A model generated the notes under the pieces. It was not told the DNA's origin, searched no databases, and saw only the letters and a list, made by a program, of their open reading frames with translations. This document shows positions 38,901-47,747 of a stretch of 64,000 nt of DNA, one piece after another. The translations under genes were made by a program, and so were the position numbers. The stretch lies in the NCBI RefSeq assembly GCF_042680685.1, contig NZ_JBHUEA010000001.1, forward strand, positions 62,001 to 126,000, given 5' to 3'. The stretch's first letter is position 1; each line of letters opens with the position of its first letter. The stretch is from Amnibacterium endophyticum. GTDB lineage: Bacteria > Actinomycetota > Actinomycetes > Actinomycetales > Microbacteriaceae.

Positions 38901-40493
38901 CTACTCGACGTCGAGGTCGACGGCGGTGAAGCGGACCGCGTCGATCCGCTGCCGGACGTCGTCGAGGACCTCCTGCGGCGCCTCGGAGTCGATCGTCAGC
39001 ACGGACAGCGCCGTGCCGCCCTCGACGTCGCGGGCGATCTGCATGCCCGCGATGTTCACACCCGCCTCGCCGAGCGCCGCCCCGTACTGCGCCACGATGC
39101 CGGGCCGGTCGGTGTAGCTGAAGACGACGTGGTGGCGGGCGATCGGCACCTCGACGTCGTACCCGTCGATCTCGGTGATCTTCTCGATCTGCTTCGGCCC
39201 GGTCAGCGTGCCGCTGACGGAGTGCGTGGAGCCCGACGTGGTCGCGCCCTTCAGCGTGATCACGTTGCGGTAGTCGGCGCTGGCCGCCTCGGTGATGAGG
39301 CGCACCTGGATGCCGCGCTCCTCCGCGAACAGCGGCGCGTTCACGTAGGACACGTTCTCGGTGAGGGTGCGCACGAAGAGGCCCTTCAGCGCCGCGAGCT
39401 TCAGCGCGCTGACGTCGTAGCCGGACAGCTCGCCGTGCACCTCGACGTCGAGGCTCGCGATCGGGCCGTCCGCGAGCGCCGCGAACACCTGGCCGAGCTT
39501 CTCGACGAGCGGGATGCCGGGCCGCACGTAGGGGTCGATCACGCCGCCCGCGACGTTCACCGCGTCGGGCACCAGCTCGCCGCCGAGCGCCAGCCGCACG
39601 CTGCGGGCCACCGCGACGCCGGCCTTCTCCTGCGCCTCGTCGGTCGAGGCGCCGAGGTGCGGCGTGACCTGCAGGTTCGGCTGCGCGATCAGAGCCGGGT
39701 CCCGCGGCGGCTCCTGCACGAACACGTCGAGCGCCGCTCCCGCGATGAGCCCCGCCGAGAGCGCGCGGGACAGCGCGGCCTCGTCGACGATGCCGCCGCG
39801 GCTCGCGTTCACGATCCGCAGCCCCGGCTTCGCGACCGCGAACTCCGGGTCGCCGATCAGCCCGGTCGTCTCCGGGGTGCGCGGGATGTGGACGGTGACG
39901 AAGTCCGCCTGCCGCATCAGCTCGTCGAGCGGCAGCAGCGCGACCCCGAGCTGCTGCGCGCGGGTCGGGGTGACGTAGGGGTCGTAGGCGACGAGGGTGA
40001 CGCCGAAGGGCGCGAGCCGCTGCGCGACGAGCGTGCCGATGCGGCCGAGGCCCACGATGCCGACGACCTTGTCGTACAGCTCGACGCCGGTGAACGCGGA
40101 GCGCTTCCACTCCCCCGCCTTCAGCGATGCGTGCGCGTCGGGGATGTGCCGGGCGAGCGCGAGCAGGTGGCCGATGGCGAGCTCCGCGGCGGAGACGACG
40201 TTGGAGGTCGGCGCGTTCACGACCATGACGCCGGCCTTCGTGGCGGCGGGGATGTCGACGTTGTCGAGGCCCACGCCGGCACGTGCGACGACCTGCAGCC
40301 GCCGACCGGCCGCGACGGCCTCGGCGTCGACCTGCGTCGCGGAGCGGACGAGCAGCGCGTCCGCGTCGGCCAGCGCCGCGAGCAGCGCGGGGCGGTCGGT
40401 ACCGTCGACGTGACGGACGTCGAAGTCCGGCCCGAGGGCCTCGACGGTGGCCGGGGACAGCTCCTCGGCGATCAGGACGACGGGCTGGGGCAC
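38901..40493 (-). CDS. serA: D-3-phosphoglycerate dehydrogenase
   Basis: First step of serine synthesis, 530 aa. This is the long actinobacterial form with an intervening domain (about 310-450) and a C-terminal ACT domain (about 455-530, VVFSYTDRPGIVAQYGAALGEAGVNIAGMQ) for serine feedback. The NAD site is VVGIVGLGRIG, and the catalytic region includes NASRGGIVDE and TPHLGASTDEAQE. The GTG start at 40493 matches family N termini. The gene has 104 bp of free upstream DNA with a TAGGCT box. Confidence 0.94.
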   Translation of the reverse strand: MPQPVVLIAEELSPATVEALGPDFDVRHVDGTDRPALLAALADADALLVRSATQVDAEAVAAGRRLQVVARAGVGLDNVDIPAATKAGVMVVNAPTSNVVSAAELAIGHLLALARHIPDAHASLKAGEWKRSAFTGVELYDKVVGIVGLGRIGTLVAQRLAPFGVTLVAYDPYVTPTRAQQLGVALLPLDELMRQADFVTVHIPRTPETTGLIGDPEFAVAKPGLRIVNASRGGIVDEAALSRALSAGLIAGAALDVFVQEPPRDPALIAQPNLQVTPHLGASTDEAQEKAGVAVARSVRLALGGELVPDAVNVAGGVIDPYVRPGIPLVEKLGQVFAALADGPIASLDVEVHGELSGYDVSALKLAALKGLFVRTLTENVSYVNAPLFAEERGIQVRLITEAASADYRNVITLKGATTSGSTHSVSGTLTGPKQIEKITEIDGYDVEVPIARHHVVFSYTDRPGIVAQYGAALGEAGVNIAGMQIARDVEGGTALSVLTIDSEAPQEVLDDVRQRIDAVRFTAVDLDVE

Positions 40494-40598
40494 GCGGGGA
40501 TCCTTCAGGGTCGGACGGGCTGGCCGCGGACGAGCCTAGTGAGGCGCCCGCGCCCGCGAGGAACCGTGACGCCGCCTGACGCCGCTCCCCCGCTGCGC

Positions 40599-41765
40599 TC
40601 AGCGGGCGGAGGCCGCCTGGAAGATCGGCAGCAGGTCGGCGAAGAGCGGGTGCGCCGGCTCGATGCCGGTGACGACCGTCACCGCGCCGTCGGGCTCCTC
40701 CTCGTGGAGGATGCGCTGCAGCTCGACGCTCTCGGGGTCCTCGGGCACGTCGAACCGCAGCGCGGCCTCGACGCCGCGCAGCAGCGCCGCACGCGGCAGG
40801 TCGCGCTCCGCGAGCTGGGAGGCCGGCCCGATGAAGCGCTCGTTGCGGCTCAGCTTCCGCATCGGGCCGCGGCCGACGCGCTCGACGGTGTCCGGCAGGT
40901 CCGGGTTCGACAGCCGCTTCAGGATCTTCTCGCCGTACGCGGCCTGCTCGCCCTCGTCGAGCCCGAACTTCGCGACGAGCAGCGAGCGGGTCTCGCCGAT
41001 CGCGGCCTCGACCTCGGCCCGCACCCGCGAGTCGGTGATCGCGTCCGTGATCGAGTGGATGCCCGCCGCGAAGCCGTGGTAGGCGGCCGTGGCGTGCCCG
41101 GTGTTGACCGTGAACAGCTTCCGCTCGATGAACGGGGCGAGGTCGTCGACCCAGTGCACACCCGTGATCGCGGGCGGCTCGCCGCCGAACGGCGTGCGGT
41201 CGATCACCCACTCGAAGAACGGCTCGAGCGTCACGTCGAGGCCCGCGTCGGCCGCCTGCGCCGGGACGATGCGGTCGATCGCCGTGTTCGCGAAGACCGC
41301 GACGGCGTCGAGCCGGTCGGCGTCGACCTCGGGCAGCGCCGCCCGCACGTCCGCCTCCAGCTGGCTGGTCGCGTTGATCGCGTTCTCGCACGCGAACACC
41401 GCGATGCGGCCGCCGTCGATCGCGTCCTGCCCCGTCTCGATGCGGCGCTCGATGCCGCGCGCGATCACCGGCGCGACGAAGGGCAGGACCCGCGGGCCCA
41501 CCGCCGTGGTGACGACGTCGGCGGTGCTGATCTCGTCGATCAGCCGCGCCTCGTCGTGGCGGCTGTTCACCGCGCGGAAGTCGGTGACGACGTGCTCGCG
41601 GCCGCCCTCGCCGATCTCGATCACGCGGTAGGAGTCCGCGGCGTCGAGCGCGTCGATCAGCTGCTCCGCCACGTCGGCGAACACGACCTCGTACCCGCTC
41701 TCGTGCAGCAGCTGACCCACGAACCCGCGGCCGATGTTGCCCGCGCCGAAATGCACCGCCTTCAT
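40599..41765 (-). CDS. mtlD: Mannitol-1-phosphate 5-dehydrogenase
   Basis: Interconverts mannitol-1-phosphate and fructose-6-phosphate with NAD, 388 aa. The N-terminal MKAVHFGAGNIGRGFVGQLL is the family Rossmann motif. VFACENAINATSQLE and KLFTVNTGHATAAYHG (active-site region) are conserved. No mannitol PTS gene is nearby, so it is a lone metabolic gene between serA and an MFS transporter. The ATG at 41765 has TAGCGT exactly 7 nt upstream, again suggesting leaderless transcription. Confidence 0.93.
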   Translation of the reverse strand: MKAVHFGAGNIGRGFVGQLLHESGYEVVFADVAEQLIDALDAADSYRVIEIGEGGREHVVTDFRAVNSRHDEARLIDEISTADVVTTAVGPRVLPFVAPVIARGIERRIETGQDAIDGGRIAVFACENAINATSQLEADVRAALPEVDADRLDAVAVFANTAIDRIVPAQAADAGLDVTLEPFFEWVIDRTPFGGEPPAITGVHWVDDLAPFIERKLFTVNTGHATAAYHGFAAGIHSITDAITDSRVRAEVEAAIGETRSLLVAKFGLDEGEQAAYGEKILKRLSNPDLPDTVERVGRGPMRKLSRNERFIGPASQLAERDLPRAALLRGVEAALRFDVPEDPESVELQRILHEEEPDGAVTVVTGIEPAHPLFADLLPIFQAASAR

Positions 41766-41810
41766 GCCCGGGACGCTAGCGGGTGCGCCTCCGAGCCGTC
41801 GAGGCTCCGC

Positions 41811-42998
41811 TCAGGCGCTGACGACGGGCCCGCGGGCGCGGAACCCGAGCGCGAAGACCGCGAGCCCGAGCACCGCGGCGGCCGCGCCGGCGAGCGGGAC
41901 GAGGGCGGCCGACGACGCGAGCGCGGCCCCGCCGACGACCGGCGCCAGACCGATGCCCGCGTACATCGCCGTCGAGAACCAGGCGAGCACCACCCCCGCC
42001 GCAGCGGGGTCGACGGCGACCAGGCGGTGCTGCACGGGCACCGTGATCGCGAACGCGGCGAGCCCCCAGAGCGCGAAGACCGCGACGTCGAGCGCGAAGG
42101 AGGCGCCGAGCAGCGACAGGGCGACGAGCACGACCGCCTCGCCCGTGAAGGCGACCGCGGCGACCCGGCCGGCGCCGTGCCGATCGGTCAGGCGGCCGGC
42201 GAGCGCCGTCCCGGCGACGCCGAAGACGCCGTACACGAGCAGCAGGACGGCGAGCAGCCTGCCGTCGCCCCCGGTCGCCTGCCGGGTCACGGCCGCGCTG
42301 TAGATGTAGACGATGTTGAAGCTCGCGGTCACGAAGACCACGGAGACGAGCGGGAGCGCGATGCGCGCGTCGCGCAGCGGCACGAGCCGCGCGGCGAAGG
42401 GGACGACCGCGGGCTCGGGCAGCCCCCGGACGGTCGCGGCGACGGCGGCGGCCAGCACGAGGGCGGCCCCCGCGAGGACGCCGAGCGCGGACCGCCAGCC
42501 GCCGACCGACGCGAGCGCGGTGCCGAGCGGCGAGCCGACCGCGGTCGCGAGCGTGAAGCCGAGGCCCGCGATCGCGAGGGCGCGGCCGCGCAGCTCGGGC
42601 GGCAGCAGGGTGGGGGCCGGAGCGGTCGCGGCGGGCACCAGCGCTGCACCGCCGACCGCCGCGAGCACCCGCCCGGCGAGGAAGAGCCCGTAGCCGGGAG
42701 CGGCGACCGCGACCGCGGTGCCCGCCCCGACGAGCAGGATGCCGCCCGCCAGCACCGCGACGCGCGGCACCCGGGCCAGCGCGACCGACGCGACCGGGGC
42801 GAGCACCGCCACCACCACCGCGTAGACCGAGATCGACCCGCCGACCGCCTGCGGGGTGACGCCGAGGTCGGCGGCGACCTCGGGGAGCAGCCCGGCGATG
42901 ACGAACCCGTTCGTGGCGACGACGAACAGGCACGCGGCGAGCAGGCCGAGACGGATCCGCAGCGCGAGGGGCATGGAGTACTGTTCGACCGCCGTCAC
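41811..42998 (-). CDS. MFS transporter, DHA1-type
   Basis: A 395-aa major-facilitator protein with about 12 hydrophobic helices. FVIAGLLPEVAADLGVTPQAVGGSISVYA resembles the start of sugar- or drug-efflux DHA1 members, and RGRALAIAGLGFTLATAVGSPLGT matches the motif C region. Cargo unknown. GTG 42998 has TAGCGT 6 nt before it; ATG 42974 is an alternative. It is divergent from an ArsR regulator 28 bp away that probably controls it. Confidence 0.85.
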   Translation of the reverse strand: MTAVEQYSMPLALRIRLGLLAACLFVVATNGFVIAGLLPEVAADLGVTPQAVGGSISVYAVVVAVLAPVASVALARVPRVAVLAGGILLVGAGTAVAVAAPGYGLFLAGRVLAAVGGAALVPAATAPAPTLLPPELRGRALAIAGLGFTLATAVGSPLGTALASVGGWRSALGVLAGAALVLAAAVAATVRGLPEPAVVPFAARLVPLRDARIALPLVSVVFVTASFNIVYIYSAAVTRQATGGDGRLLAVLLLVYGVFGVAGTALAGRLTDRHGAGRVAAVAFTGEAVVLVALSLLGASFALDVAVFALWGLAAFAITVPVQHRLVAVDPAAAGVVLAWFSTAMYAGIGLAPVVGGAALASSAALVPLAGAAAAVLGLAVFALGFRARGPVVSA

Positions 42999-43026
42999 AC
43001 CATCACGCTAGGCAACGGTTCGAAGC

Positions 43027-43335
43027 ATGTCAAACAATCAGCCCGAGTACCCGATGCCTGCGATGGAGGACGTCCACCTCGTCGACGTCCTGCGCGCGCT
43101 CGGCGATCCGGTCCGCCTGCGGATCGTGCGCGAGCTGGCCGACGGCGAGCCGCATCCGAAGCAGCTGACCGGGTGGGGGTTCGACCTGCAGAAGTCGACC
43201 GTCTCGCACCACTTCCGCACCCTCCGCGAGGCCGGGCTGACCGAGACGCGCGTGGAGGGACGCGCGCACTTGATCCGGCTGCGGCGCGCCGAACTCGACC
43301 ACCGCTTCCCGGGCCTCATCGACTCGGTGCTCTGA
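43027..43335 (+). CDS. ArsR-family winged-helix regulator
   Basis: A 102-aa ArsR/SmtB-type repressor. LRALGDPVRLRIVRELADGEPHPKQL and QKSTVSHHFRTLREAGLTETRVEGR are the two halves of the winged helix. There is no CxC metal motif, so it is probably not an arsenic or zinc sensor of the classical kind. It is divergent from the MFS gene across a 28-bp gap that must contain both promoters, which implies shared control. The ATG at 43027 has no clear Shine-Dalgarno. Confidence 0.9.
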   Translation: MSNNQPEYPMPAMEDVHLVDVLRALGDPVRLRIVRELADGEPHPKQLTGWGFDLQKSTVSHHFRTLREAGLTETRVEGRAHLIRLRRAELDHRFPGLIDSVL

Positions 43336-43342
43336 GCCGGGC

Positions 43343-43663
43343 TCAGAGCGACCCGGTGCCCGCCTGGAAGAACGCGAGCTGGCTCATGCCGAGGGCCTGC
43401 GACGCGCAGAGCGCGACGAGCAGGATCACGGCCCAGGGCGCGAGCCCCCGCCGCCGCCCGGCGACGACCGCGGCCGCGAAGGCGACGACGGGGATCGCCA
43501 GGCCGACGAGCAGGACCAGCCAGGCGAAGACGCTCAGCTGCTGCTGCACGGACGCGGCGAAGCGCGTCCAGACGAGCAGGTTCGAGATCGCGCCGAACAC
43601 CTGCCAGCCGAACGCCGCCGCGAACGGGACGGCGACGGCGGTCCGCAGCGCGACGCCCCTCAC
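43343..43663 (-). CDS. Small membrane protein
   Basis: A 106-aa protein with three hydrophobic segments (about 8-28, 45-68 and 76-96) and no motif I recognise. GTG 43663 overlaps the stop of the upstream gene by 4 bp (GTGA), which fixes the start. It is the third gene of a coupled set with another membrane protein and a PPOX-fold protein, so it probably works with them. It is convergent with the ArsR gene, 7 bp apart. Confidence 0.65.
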   Translation of the reverse strand: MRGVALRTAVAVPFAAAFGWQVFGAISNLLVWTRFAASVQQQLSVFAWLVLLVGLAIPVVAFAAAVVAGRRRGLAPWAVILLVALCASQALGMSQLAFFQAGTGSL

Positions 43664-44076
43664 AGCGCCCCCAGCATGAACGGCCACGGCACGAGCAGCA
43701 CCGCGCCGAGCAGCAGCCACGCCAGCCGCGGGCTCGGCCTCCGCACCCGCCAGAGCACGGCGGCGAACCAGACGAGCGGCGCGGCGGCGGCGAACCCGCG
43801 CAGCACCGCGGTGATCCAGTAGGACGCCGTCGCAGCGCCCGAGCCGGGGACGCCGAGGGTCCGCACGATCGGCGGCAGCAGCAGCCCGCGGATCCAGAGC
43901 GCGGTCTCGAGCACCGCGACGCCGCCCAGCACCCCGAGCACCAGCAGCCCCGTCGCCCCGCCGGCCCCGTCCCGCGCCTCCGGCCCCGCGGCCGGAGCGG
44001 GAGCGGTGCGCGCGGGCGCCTGCAGCCGGTCGTCGCCGTCCCAGCTGAGCGCCTCGTCGTCGTCCGGGTCGCTCAC
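43660..44076 (-). CDS. Membrane protein with acidic N terminus
   Basis: A 138-aa protein. An acidic start (SDPDDDEALSWDGDD) and an Ala/Pro linker are followed by three hydrophobic segments (about 43-65, 82-103 and 115-137). It is not a family I recognise. GTG 44076 overlaps the PPOX gene stop and its own stop overlaps the next gene, so the three genes are translated together. The C-terminal genes may be a membrane module for the flavoprotein-like first gene; this is inference. Confidence 0.62.
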   Translation of the reverse strand: MSDPDDDEALSWDGDDRLQAPARTAPAPAAGPEARDGAGGATGLLVLGVLGGVAVLETALWIRGLLLPPIVRTLGVPGSGAATASYWITAVLRGFAAAAPLVWFAAVLWRVRRPSPRLAWLLLGAVLLVPWPFMLGAL

Positions 44077-44474
44077 GCGTCGCCTCCCGGGTCGGTGATC
44101 CGCAGCACGACCCGGTCGGCGTCCGCGCCGAGCACGCGCTCCACCGCCTCGACGAGGCGCAGCTGCCAGCCGTACTTCGCCCCGAGCGCGCGGAGCAGCG
44201 GGCGCTGCTCGTCCGCGTCGACCACGAGCCGCGCCTCCCCCTGGGCGACGGGCGCCCCGGGCCGCACCCGCCCGCGCATCGAGCACTCCTGCAGCCGCAC
44301 GCGCGGATCGCGGCGCAGCCGCTTCGCCTTCCCGGTGGAGCCGCCGGTCATCACGACCAGCGCGTCGCCGGCGGGCGCGACCCAGACCGGGGTGGTGACG
44401 GCCGCGCCGGAGCGGCGGTAGGTCGTGAGCGCGACGTACCGACGGCGGCCGGCGGCGCGGAGCGCGGGGGTCAT
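44073..44474 (-). CDS. PPOX-class (pyridoxamine-phosphate-oxidase-fold) protein, probably F420- or flavin-dependent
   Basis: A 133-aa split beta-barrel protein. YVALTTYRRSGAAVTTPVWVAP, TGGSTGKAKRLRRDPRVRLQECSMRGRV and the C-terminal RVVLRI are typical of the small actinobacterial PPOX proteins that bind F420 or FMN. The ATG at 44474 is preferred because TACCCT lies exactly 7 nt upstream and the family starts near this point. GTG 44495 would add seven residues. It is the first gene of a coupled set with two small membrane proteins. Confidence 0.8.
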   Translation of the reverse strand: MTPALRAAGRRRYVALTTYRRSGAAVTTPVWVAPAGDALVVMTGGSTGKAKRLRRDPRVRLQECSMRGRVRPGAPVAQGEARLVVDADEQRPLLRALGAKYGWQLRLVEAVERVLGADADRVVLRITDPGGDA

Positions 44475-44523
44475 CCGGGCCAGGGTACGGGGCACGGCCA
44501 GGTGCGCGCGGTGGAGTGGGCGG

Positions 44524-44910
44524 ATGATCCCTCCTCAGGTCGCCGTCCGCGGCGTCATGGCCACCGCGCTCGCGGGCATGGGCGCGCTGCACCTGGTGCC
44601 GGGTGCGGCCAGGCGGATGGCCGCGATCGTGCCGCCCGCCATGCGCGACCGGCCGCTGTCGGCGAGGCAGCTCGTCCTCCTGACCGGCGGATGCGAGCTC
44701 GGCGTCGCCGCGGGGCTGCTCGTGCCCGCGACGCGGCGGGCGGCCGGCGCGGCGCTCCTCGTCTTCTACGCGGCGGTGTTCCCGGCGAACGCCTACGCCG
44801 CGCAGCACCCGGAGCGGTTCGGCGCGATCGCGGTGCCGCTCGTGCCGCGGGCCGCCGGTCAGGTCGCGATCGGCGCGCTGACGGCGTGGGCGGCGTTCGG
44901 GCGCCGCTGA
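44524..44910 (+). CDS. DoxX-like small membrane protein
   Basis: A 128-aa protein with about four hydrophobic segments. VMATALAGMGALHLVPGAARRMAAIVPP and LTGGCELGVAAGLLVPATRRAAGAALLVFYAAVFPANAYAA resemble the DoxX/DoxD-like family. Function unknown. The ATG at 44524 follows GGTGGAG. A very stable hairpin sits directly after the stop. It is divergent from the PPOX gene and convergent with the NlpC/P60 hydrolase. Confidence 0.75.
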   Translation: MIPPQVAVRGVMATALAGMGALHLVPGAARRMAAIVPPAMRDRPLSARQLVLLTGGCELGVAAGLLVPATRRAAGAALLVFYAAVFPANAYAAQHPERFGAIAVPLVPRAAGQVAIGALTAWAAFGRR

Positions 44911-44913
44911 ACG

Positions 44914-44948
44914 ACGACACCCCGCCGGCGGAGCCGGCGGGGTGTCGT
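44914..44948. terminator. Bidirectional terminator
   Basis: Perfect 16-bp arms (44914-44929 and 44933-44948, ACGACACCCCGCCGGC) with a GGA loop, 3 bp after the DoxX-like stop and 13 bp before the end of the convergent NlpC/P60 gene. This is the classical shape of a terminator, without a T tract. Confidence 0.8.
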
Positions 44949-44961
44949 GGAGCGGAGGGGC

Positions 44962-46131
44962 TCAGCCCGTGAAGCGGGCGACCATGCCGTTCAGGTCGCC
45001 GGTGCGCACCGGCACCTCTCGGACGAAGGCGCCCGGACGCGGGGCCTCGATCATGTTGCCGCCGCCCGAGTAGATCGCGACGTGGTACTTGTCGCCGCCG
45101 AGGCCCCAGAACAGCAGGTCGCCCGGCTGCGCCTGCGAGTAGGGCACGAGGAGGCCGCGGGCCCGCGCCGTCGTGTACTGCACCGTGGCGCCGTGGCCGC
45201 CGATGCCGATCCCGGCGGACTGGAACGCCATCATCGTCAGCCCGGAGCAGTCCCACGAGCCGGGGCCCGCGGCGCCGAACACGTACGGCTCGCCGATCTG
45301 CGCCCGCGCGAAGGCGAGCACGCGAGCCGCCGTCGAGGCGTTGCCGGAGACGGCGAGGGAGGAGCCGCCGCTCGAGGCGGAGCCGCCCGTCGAGCCCGAG
45401 CCCGAGCCCGAGGAGCCGCCGGAGCCGTTCGAGGCGGAAGCAGCAGCGGCGCGTGCGGCCGCCGCCGCGCGGGCGGCCTCCTCGCGCTGCTGCTTCGTCT
45501 CGGTCTGCTCGACGAGCTCCACCGCCTCCTGGGCGGTCTTCTTCGCGGTCGAGTACGCGGCCTGCGCGGAGTGCGCGCTGACGGCGGCCCGGTCGGCGGC
45601 CTCGCCGGCCTGCGCCTGCAGCGCCGCGGCCGTGTCGCTGTCGCGCTTGGCGTCGACGGCGAGCTGCGTGGTGTCCTCCGTCAGCGCGCTGACGCGGCTG
45701 AGGTTGTAGAGCACCTTGCCCGCGCCCTCGCCGGACAGCAGGACCTCGGTCGTCTGGCCGACCGTGCCGCCGCCGCGGGCGAGCGTCGAGGTCACCGCCG
45801 CCGCACGGATGCGGGACTTCGTGGCCACCTGCTCGGCGTGGTCCGCGGCGAGGCGCAGCGCCTCGGCGGTGTCCGCGGCGTCCTTCGAGGCCGCCTGGGC
45901 CTGGTGGTACGACTCCTCGGCCACGGCGGCCTTGCGCATCGCCTTCTCGGCGCGGAGCTTGATCTGCCCGATGCACTGCACGGCCTGGCGGTCCGACGCC
46001 GCGTGGACGTCCTTGCAGGCGGTCGGGGCGGTGGGCGCGGCGGTCGCGGAAGCCGCGCCGGCGGTGAAGAGGGCCGCGGTGAGCGCGGCGGTGGCGGCCG
46101 CTGCTGCGACGCTCCGGGTCCGGATGGGCAC
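44962..46131 (-). CDS. Secreted NlpC/P60-family peptidoglycan hydrolase with coiled-coil region
   Basis: A 389-aa exported protein. The signal peptide is about residues 1-32, then an Ala/Glu/Lys-rich coiled-coil region (about 45-230), a Gly/Ser-rich linker (about 240-268) and the NlpC/P60 domain (about 275-389). The catalytic Cys is in WDCSG (C295) and the His in YHVAIY (H350). Such proteins cleave stem peptides of peptidoglycan during cell separation, like RipA. GTG 46131 follows AGGAGG. It has a long leader region upstream. Confidence 0.9.
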   Translation of the reverse strand: MPIRTRSVAAAAATAALTAALFTAGAASATAAPTAPTACKDVHAASDRQAVQCIGQIKLRAEKAMRKAAVAEESYHQAQAASKDAADTAEALRLAADHAEQVATKSRIRAAAVTSTLARGGGTVGQTTEVLLSGEGAGKVLYNLSRVSALTEDTTQLAVDAKRDSDTAAALQAQAGEAADRAAVSAHSAQAAYSTAKKTAQEAVELVEQTETKQQREEAARAAAAARAAAASASNGSGGSSGSGSGSTGGSASSGGSSLAVSGNASTAARVLAFARAQIGEPYVFGAAGPGSWDCSGLTMMAFQSAGIGIGGHGATVQYTTARARGLLVPYSQAQPGDLLFWGLGGDKYHVAIYSGGGNMIEAPRPGAFVREVPVRTGDLNGMVARFTG

Positions 46132-46613
46132 GGTTCGGTTTCCTCCTGGGTTCGCATCGCGGCACCGGGGATCCGGCAGCGGTCCCCGTCAGCGCGCAGG
46201 AGGAACAGATGGACTGGGTCGAGGACGAGGCCTGGCGCGCTGGTGCGACGGGGTGGTCGCGATGTTCGGCCGACGAGGTGGGGTGGTCGGCCGCGGGGAA
46301 GTTAGCAAGGTTCCGAGGGGATCGCACACCCTGGGCGTTACCGGACCGTGACCTCCGCGCGGCGTGTCGCTCTCCTTCGAGGCCGAGAACGTGGGCTATG
46401 GCCGCGAAAACCCTGGGCAAGCGCTTGATCTTCTTGCATCACGAGGCGGGCGCCCGATTTTTGTGCACGTTCGTGCAGGAACCGCTGGTGCATGCGTGCA
46501 CGGCGGCGACGAACCCCCCTCCGCCCCTCGGGCGCTTCCGGGGCGCACCGGCTCCGCGCGCCGGGGCGAAGCCGCCTGCGCCGGACCCCGGAATGGTTCG
46601 CGCGGGGACGACG
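46132..46613. promoter_or_regulatory. Long intergenic region upstream of the NlpC/P60 gene, with orphan dyads
   Basis: About 480 bp without a convincing gene; both plus-strand frames here lack family similarity and signals. It contains CAAGCGCTTG (46418-46427), a perfect LacI-type palindrome, and TGCACGTTCGTGCA (46464-46477), a perfect 6+2+6 dyad, followed by a partial second copy near 46487-46501. A+T content rises around 46430-46465. The hydrolase promoter should be here. I found no match to the c-di-AMP riboswitch core. Confidence 0.5.
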
Positions 46614-46652
46614 AAGGGGGCCCGGCCGGGCAGAACCCGGCCGGACCCCCTT
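46614..46652 (-). terminator. Terminator hairpin after ilvC
   Basis: AAGGGGG and CCGGCCGGG pair with CCCGGCCGG and CCCCCTT across a 5-nt loop (one mismatch), 13 bp after the ilvC stop. It ends the ilvD-ilvB-ilvN-ilvC unit. Confidence 0.75.
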
Positions 46653-46665
46653 CGGAAGGAGCGCC

Positions 46666-47691
46666 TCAGCGCGCGACGGAGCCCTCGCGGTAGTCGTCGT
46701 CCGACTTGCGCCAGGCGAAGAGCTTCCGCAGCTCGCGACCGGTCTCCTCGATCGGGTGCTGCTCGCCCTTCTCGCGGAGCTCGAGGAACTCCTTGCCGCC
46801 GTTGTCCTGGTCGTCGATGAACCGCTTCGCGAAGGCGCCGTTCTGGATGTCCGCGAGGACCGCCTTCATGTTGTCCTTCACGTGCGGGTCGATCACGCGG
46901 GGGCCGGAGACGTAGTCGCCGTACTCGGCCGTGTCCGAGACGCTCCAGCGCTGCTTGGCGATGCCGCCCTCCCACATGAGGTCGACGATCAGCTTCAGCT
47001 CGTGCAGCACCTCGAAGTAGGCGATCTGCGGCTGGTAGCCGGCCTCGACGAGGGTCTCGAAGCCGTACTGGACGAGCTGCGAGGTGCCGCCGCAGAGCAC
47101 GGCCTGCTCGCCGAAGAGGTCCGTCTCGGTCTCCTCGGTGAAGGTGGTCTTGATGCCGCCGGCGCGGAGGCCGCCGATGGCGCGGGCGTAGGACCACGCG
47201 AGGTCCCAGGCCTTGCCGGTCGCGTCCTGCTCCACGGCGACGATCACCGGCACGCCGCGGCCGGCCTCGAACTCGCGGCGCACGGTGTGGCCGGGGCCCT
47301 TCGGGGCGACCATGACGACGTCGACGCCGGCGGGCGCGGTGATGTAGCCGAAGCGGATGTTGAAGCCGTGGCCGAACAGCAGCGCCTTGCCGTCCTTCAG
47401 GTTCGGCGCGATGTCGTCGGCGTACAGGTGCCGCTGCACCTGGTCGGGCGCGAGGATCACGATCAGGTCGGCCCACGCGGCGGCGTCCGACGGGCTCTCG
47501 ACGCGGAAGCCGGCGTCCTCCGCCTTCTGGCGGCTCTTCGAGCCCTCCTTCAGGCCGACGACGACCTCGACGCCGCTGTCGCGCAGGTTCAGCGCGTGCG
47601 CGTGGCCCTGGCTGCCGTAGCCGATGACCGCGACCTTCGTGTTCTGGATGATGGAGAGATCGGCGTCGCTGTCGTAGACGATGTCGGTCAT
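46666..47691 (-). CDS. ilvC: Ketol-acid reductoisomerase (class I)
   Basis: Second common step of branched-chain synthesis (isomerisation and NADPH reduction of acetolactate or acetohydroxybutyrate), 341 aa, short class I form. The N-terminal VAVIGYGSQGHAHALNL is the dinucleotide motif; GLKEGSKSRQKAE carries the basic residues for NADPH. LILAPDQVQRHLY-like and ETDLFGEQAVLCGG blocks with metal-binding Asp/Glu are present. The ATG at 47691 lies 56 bp after ilvN. A terminator follows. Confidence 0.96.
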   Translation of the reverse strand: MTDIVYDSDADLSIIQNTKVAVIGYGSQGHAHALNLRDSGVEVVVGLKEGSKSRQKAEDAGFRVESPSDAAAWADLIVILAPDQVQRHLYADDIAPNLKDGKALLFGHGFNIRFGYITAPAGVDVVMVAPKGPGHTVRREFEAGRGVPVIVAVEQDATGKAWDLAWSYARAIGGLRAGGIKTTFTEETETDLFGEQAVLCGGTSQLVQYGFETLVEAGYQPQIAYFEVLHELKLIVDLMWEGGIAKQRWSVSDTAEYGDYVSGPRVIDPHVKDNMKAVLADIQNGAFAKRFIDDQDNGGKEFLELREKGEQHPIEETGRELRKLFAWRKSDDDYREGSVAR

Positions 47692-47747
47692 GGCCTGCCT
47701 TCCGTGAGGTGCCCGTGCGGGCCGGGCGTGGTGGGTCGGGATGCGCT

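Noticed and set aside
39129..43679. A 1516-codon open frame on the plus strand
   Set aside because: It is antisense to serA, mtlD and the MFS gene, has Arg/Asp-rich unnatural composition and no domain; long antisense frames are expected at this G+C content.
46132..46400. A c-di-AMP (ydaO-type) riboswitch upstream of the NlpC/P60 gene, where such riboswitches are often found in actinobacteria
   Set aside because: The minus-strand leader lacks the conserved core segments I would expect (a GGGGGACCCA-like and a GUCAGCUAACC-like block); only isolated GGAACC and GCTAAC occur. A covariance search would decide.
46209..46820. Plus-strand frames of 203 and 109 codons in the gap upstream of the NlpC/P60 gene
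   Set aside because: Pro/Arg/Gly-rich composition, overlap with ilvC and its terminator, no ribosome site and no recognisable domain.
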